From: CAZGTQ01 sp964528575
GTDB taxonomy: Bacteria > Planctomycetota > UBA1135 > GCA-002686595
NCBI GenBank assembly: GCA_964528575.1
Contig: CAZGTQ010000188.1
Location: 1-26,459 of the forward strand
Direction of reading: 5' to 3'
DNA: 26,459 nucleotides
Of this stretch, positions 26,423 to 26,459 are shown in pieces. Below the pieces are notes generated by a model. That model was not told the DNA's origin. It worked only from the letters and a program-made list of their open reading frames with translations, and made no database searches. The position numbers and the translations under genes were made by a program. How positions within the stretch are numbered: the first letter of the stretch is position 1; each line of letters starts with the position of its first letter.

Positions 26423-26459
26423 ATGCGTCCGCTCTTTCCATCCGTTCGCTTCTTCGCCC
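26423..26459 (+). CDS. Possible start of a further gene, cut by window edge
   Basis: ATG at 26423 with an AGAAGG seven bases upstream, preceded by the promoter candidate at 26344. Only 12 residues are visible (MRPLFPSVRFFA), basic then hydrophobic, as in the beginning of a signal peptide. Too short to identify. Confidence 0.3.
   Translation, partial: MRPLFPSVRFFA

Overview
The window looks like chromosomal DNA of a very GC-rich (about 70-75% G+C in most genes) Gram-negative-type bacterium, most probably a Planctomycetota member and less likely a myxobacterium. The reasons are: a Ser/Thr kinase fused to a TPR array, an ECF sigma factor, a sigma-54 activator, a secreted propeller-like protein whose C-terminal domain resembles those repeated in planctomycete exoproteins, a DUF481 outer-membrane protein, and a large diheme exoprotein. 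This placement is inference. There are no tRNA, rRNA, CRISPR or IS elements.

Layout. 1-3045 (minus): sigma-54 activator, ECF sigma factor, BNR/Asp-box propeller and a cut MoaD/ThiS-like gene. 3140-3375 (plus): a near-consensus sigma-54 promoter divergent from the activator, driving a 48-residue Lys/Pro-rich protein. 3505-9360 (plus): a six-gene, tightly packed operon of kinase-TPR, two paralogous Tat-like secreted proteins, a SRPBCC protein, a divergent DUF692 (MNIO) enzyme and a small partner. 9461-14346 (plus): secreted propeller-like protein, spermidine-synthase-like membrane protein, DUF481 protein. 14356-16605 (minus): UvrD/Rep helicase and a 63-residue protein. 16747-20467 (plus): a secreted protein with two compensating frameshifts, an AAA ATPase and an unrecognised 425-residue protein. 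20620-22776 (plus): a bufferin-like RiPP operon made of a Cys-rich precursor, an MNIO (DUF692) enzyme and a DUF2063 partner. 22781-26170 (minus): a 1129-residue diheme exoprotein of lower GC. 26171-26459: intergenic DNA and perhaps the start of another gene.

How the genes work together. The clearest system is 20620-22776. Its precursor carries a twin-arginine leader and 12 cysteines in four evenly spaced C-x5-C-x5-C triplets. It would be modified in the cytoplasm by the MNIO/DUF2063 pair and then exported, probably for metal (copper) binding. A 10-bp-stem hairpin between precursor and enzyme could set their expression ratio. A second, divergent MNIO pair sits at the end of the kinase operon without an obvious Cys-rich peptide, so its substrate is an open question. 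Several genes appear to use leaderless promoters (TA-N3-T, six or seven bases before the start codon, with no Shine-Dalgarno), while others in the same window have good Shine-Dalgarno sites.
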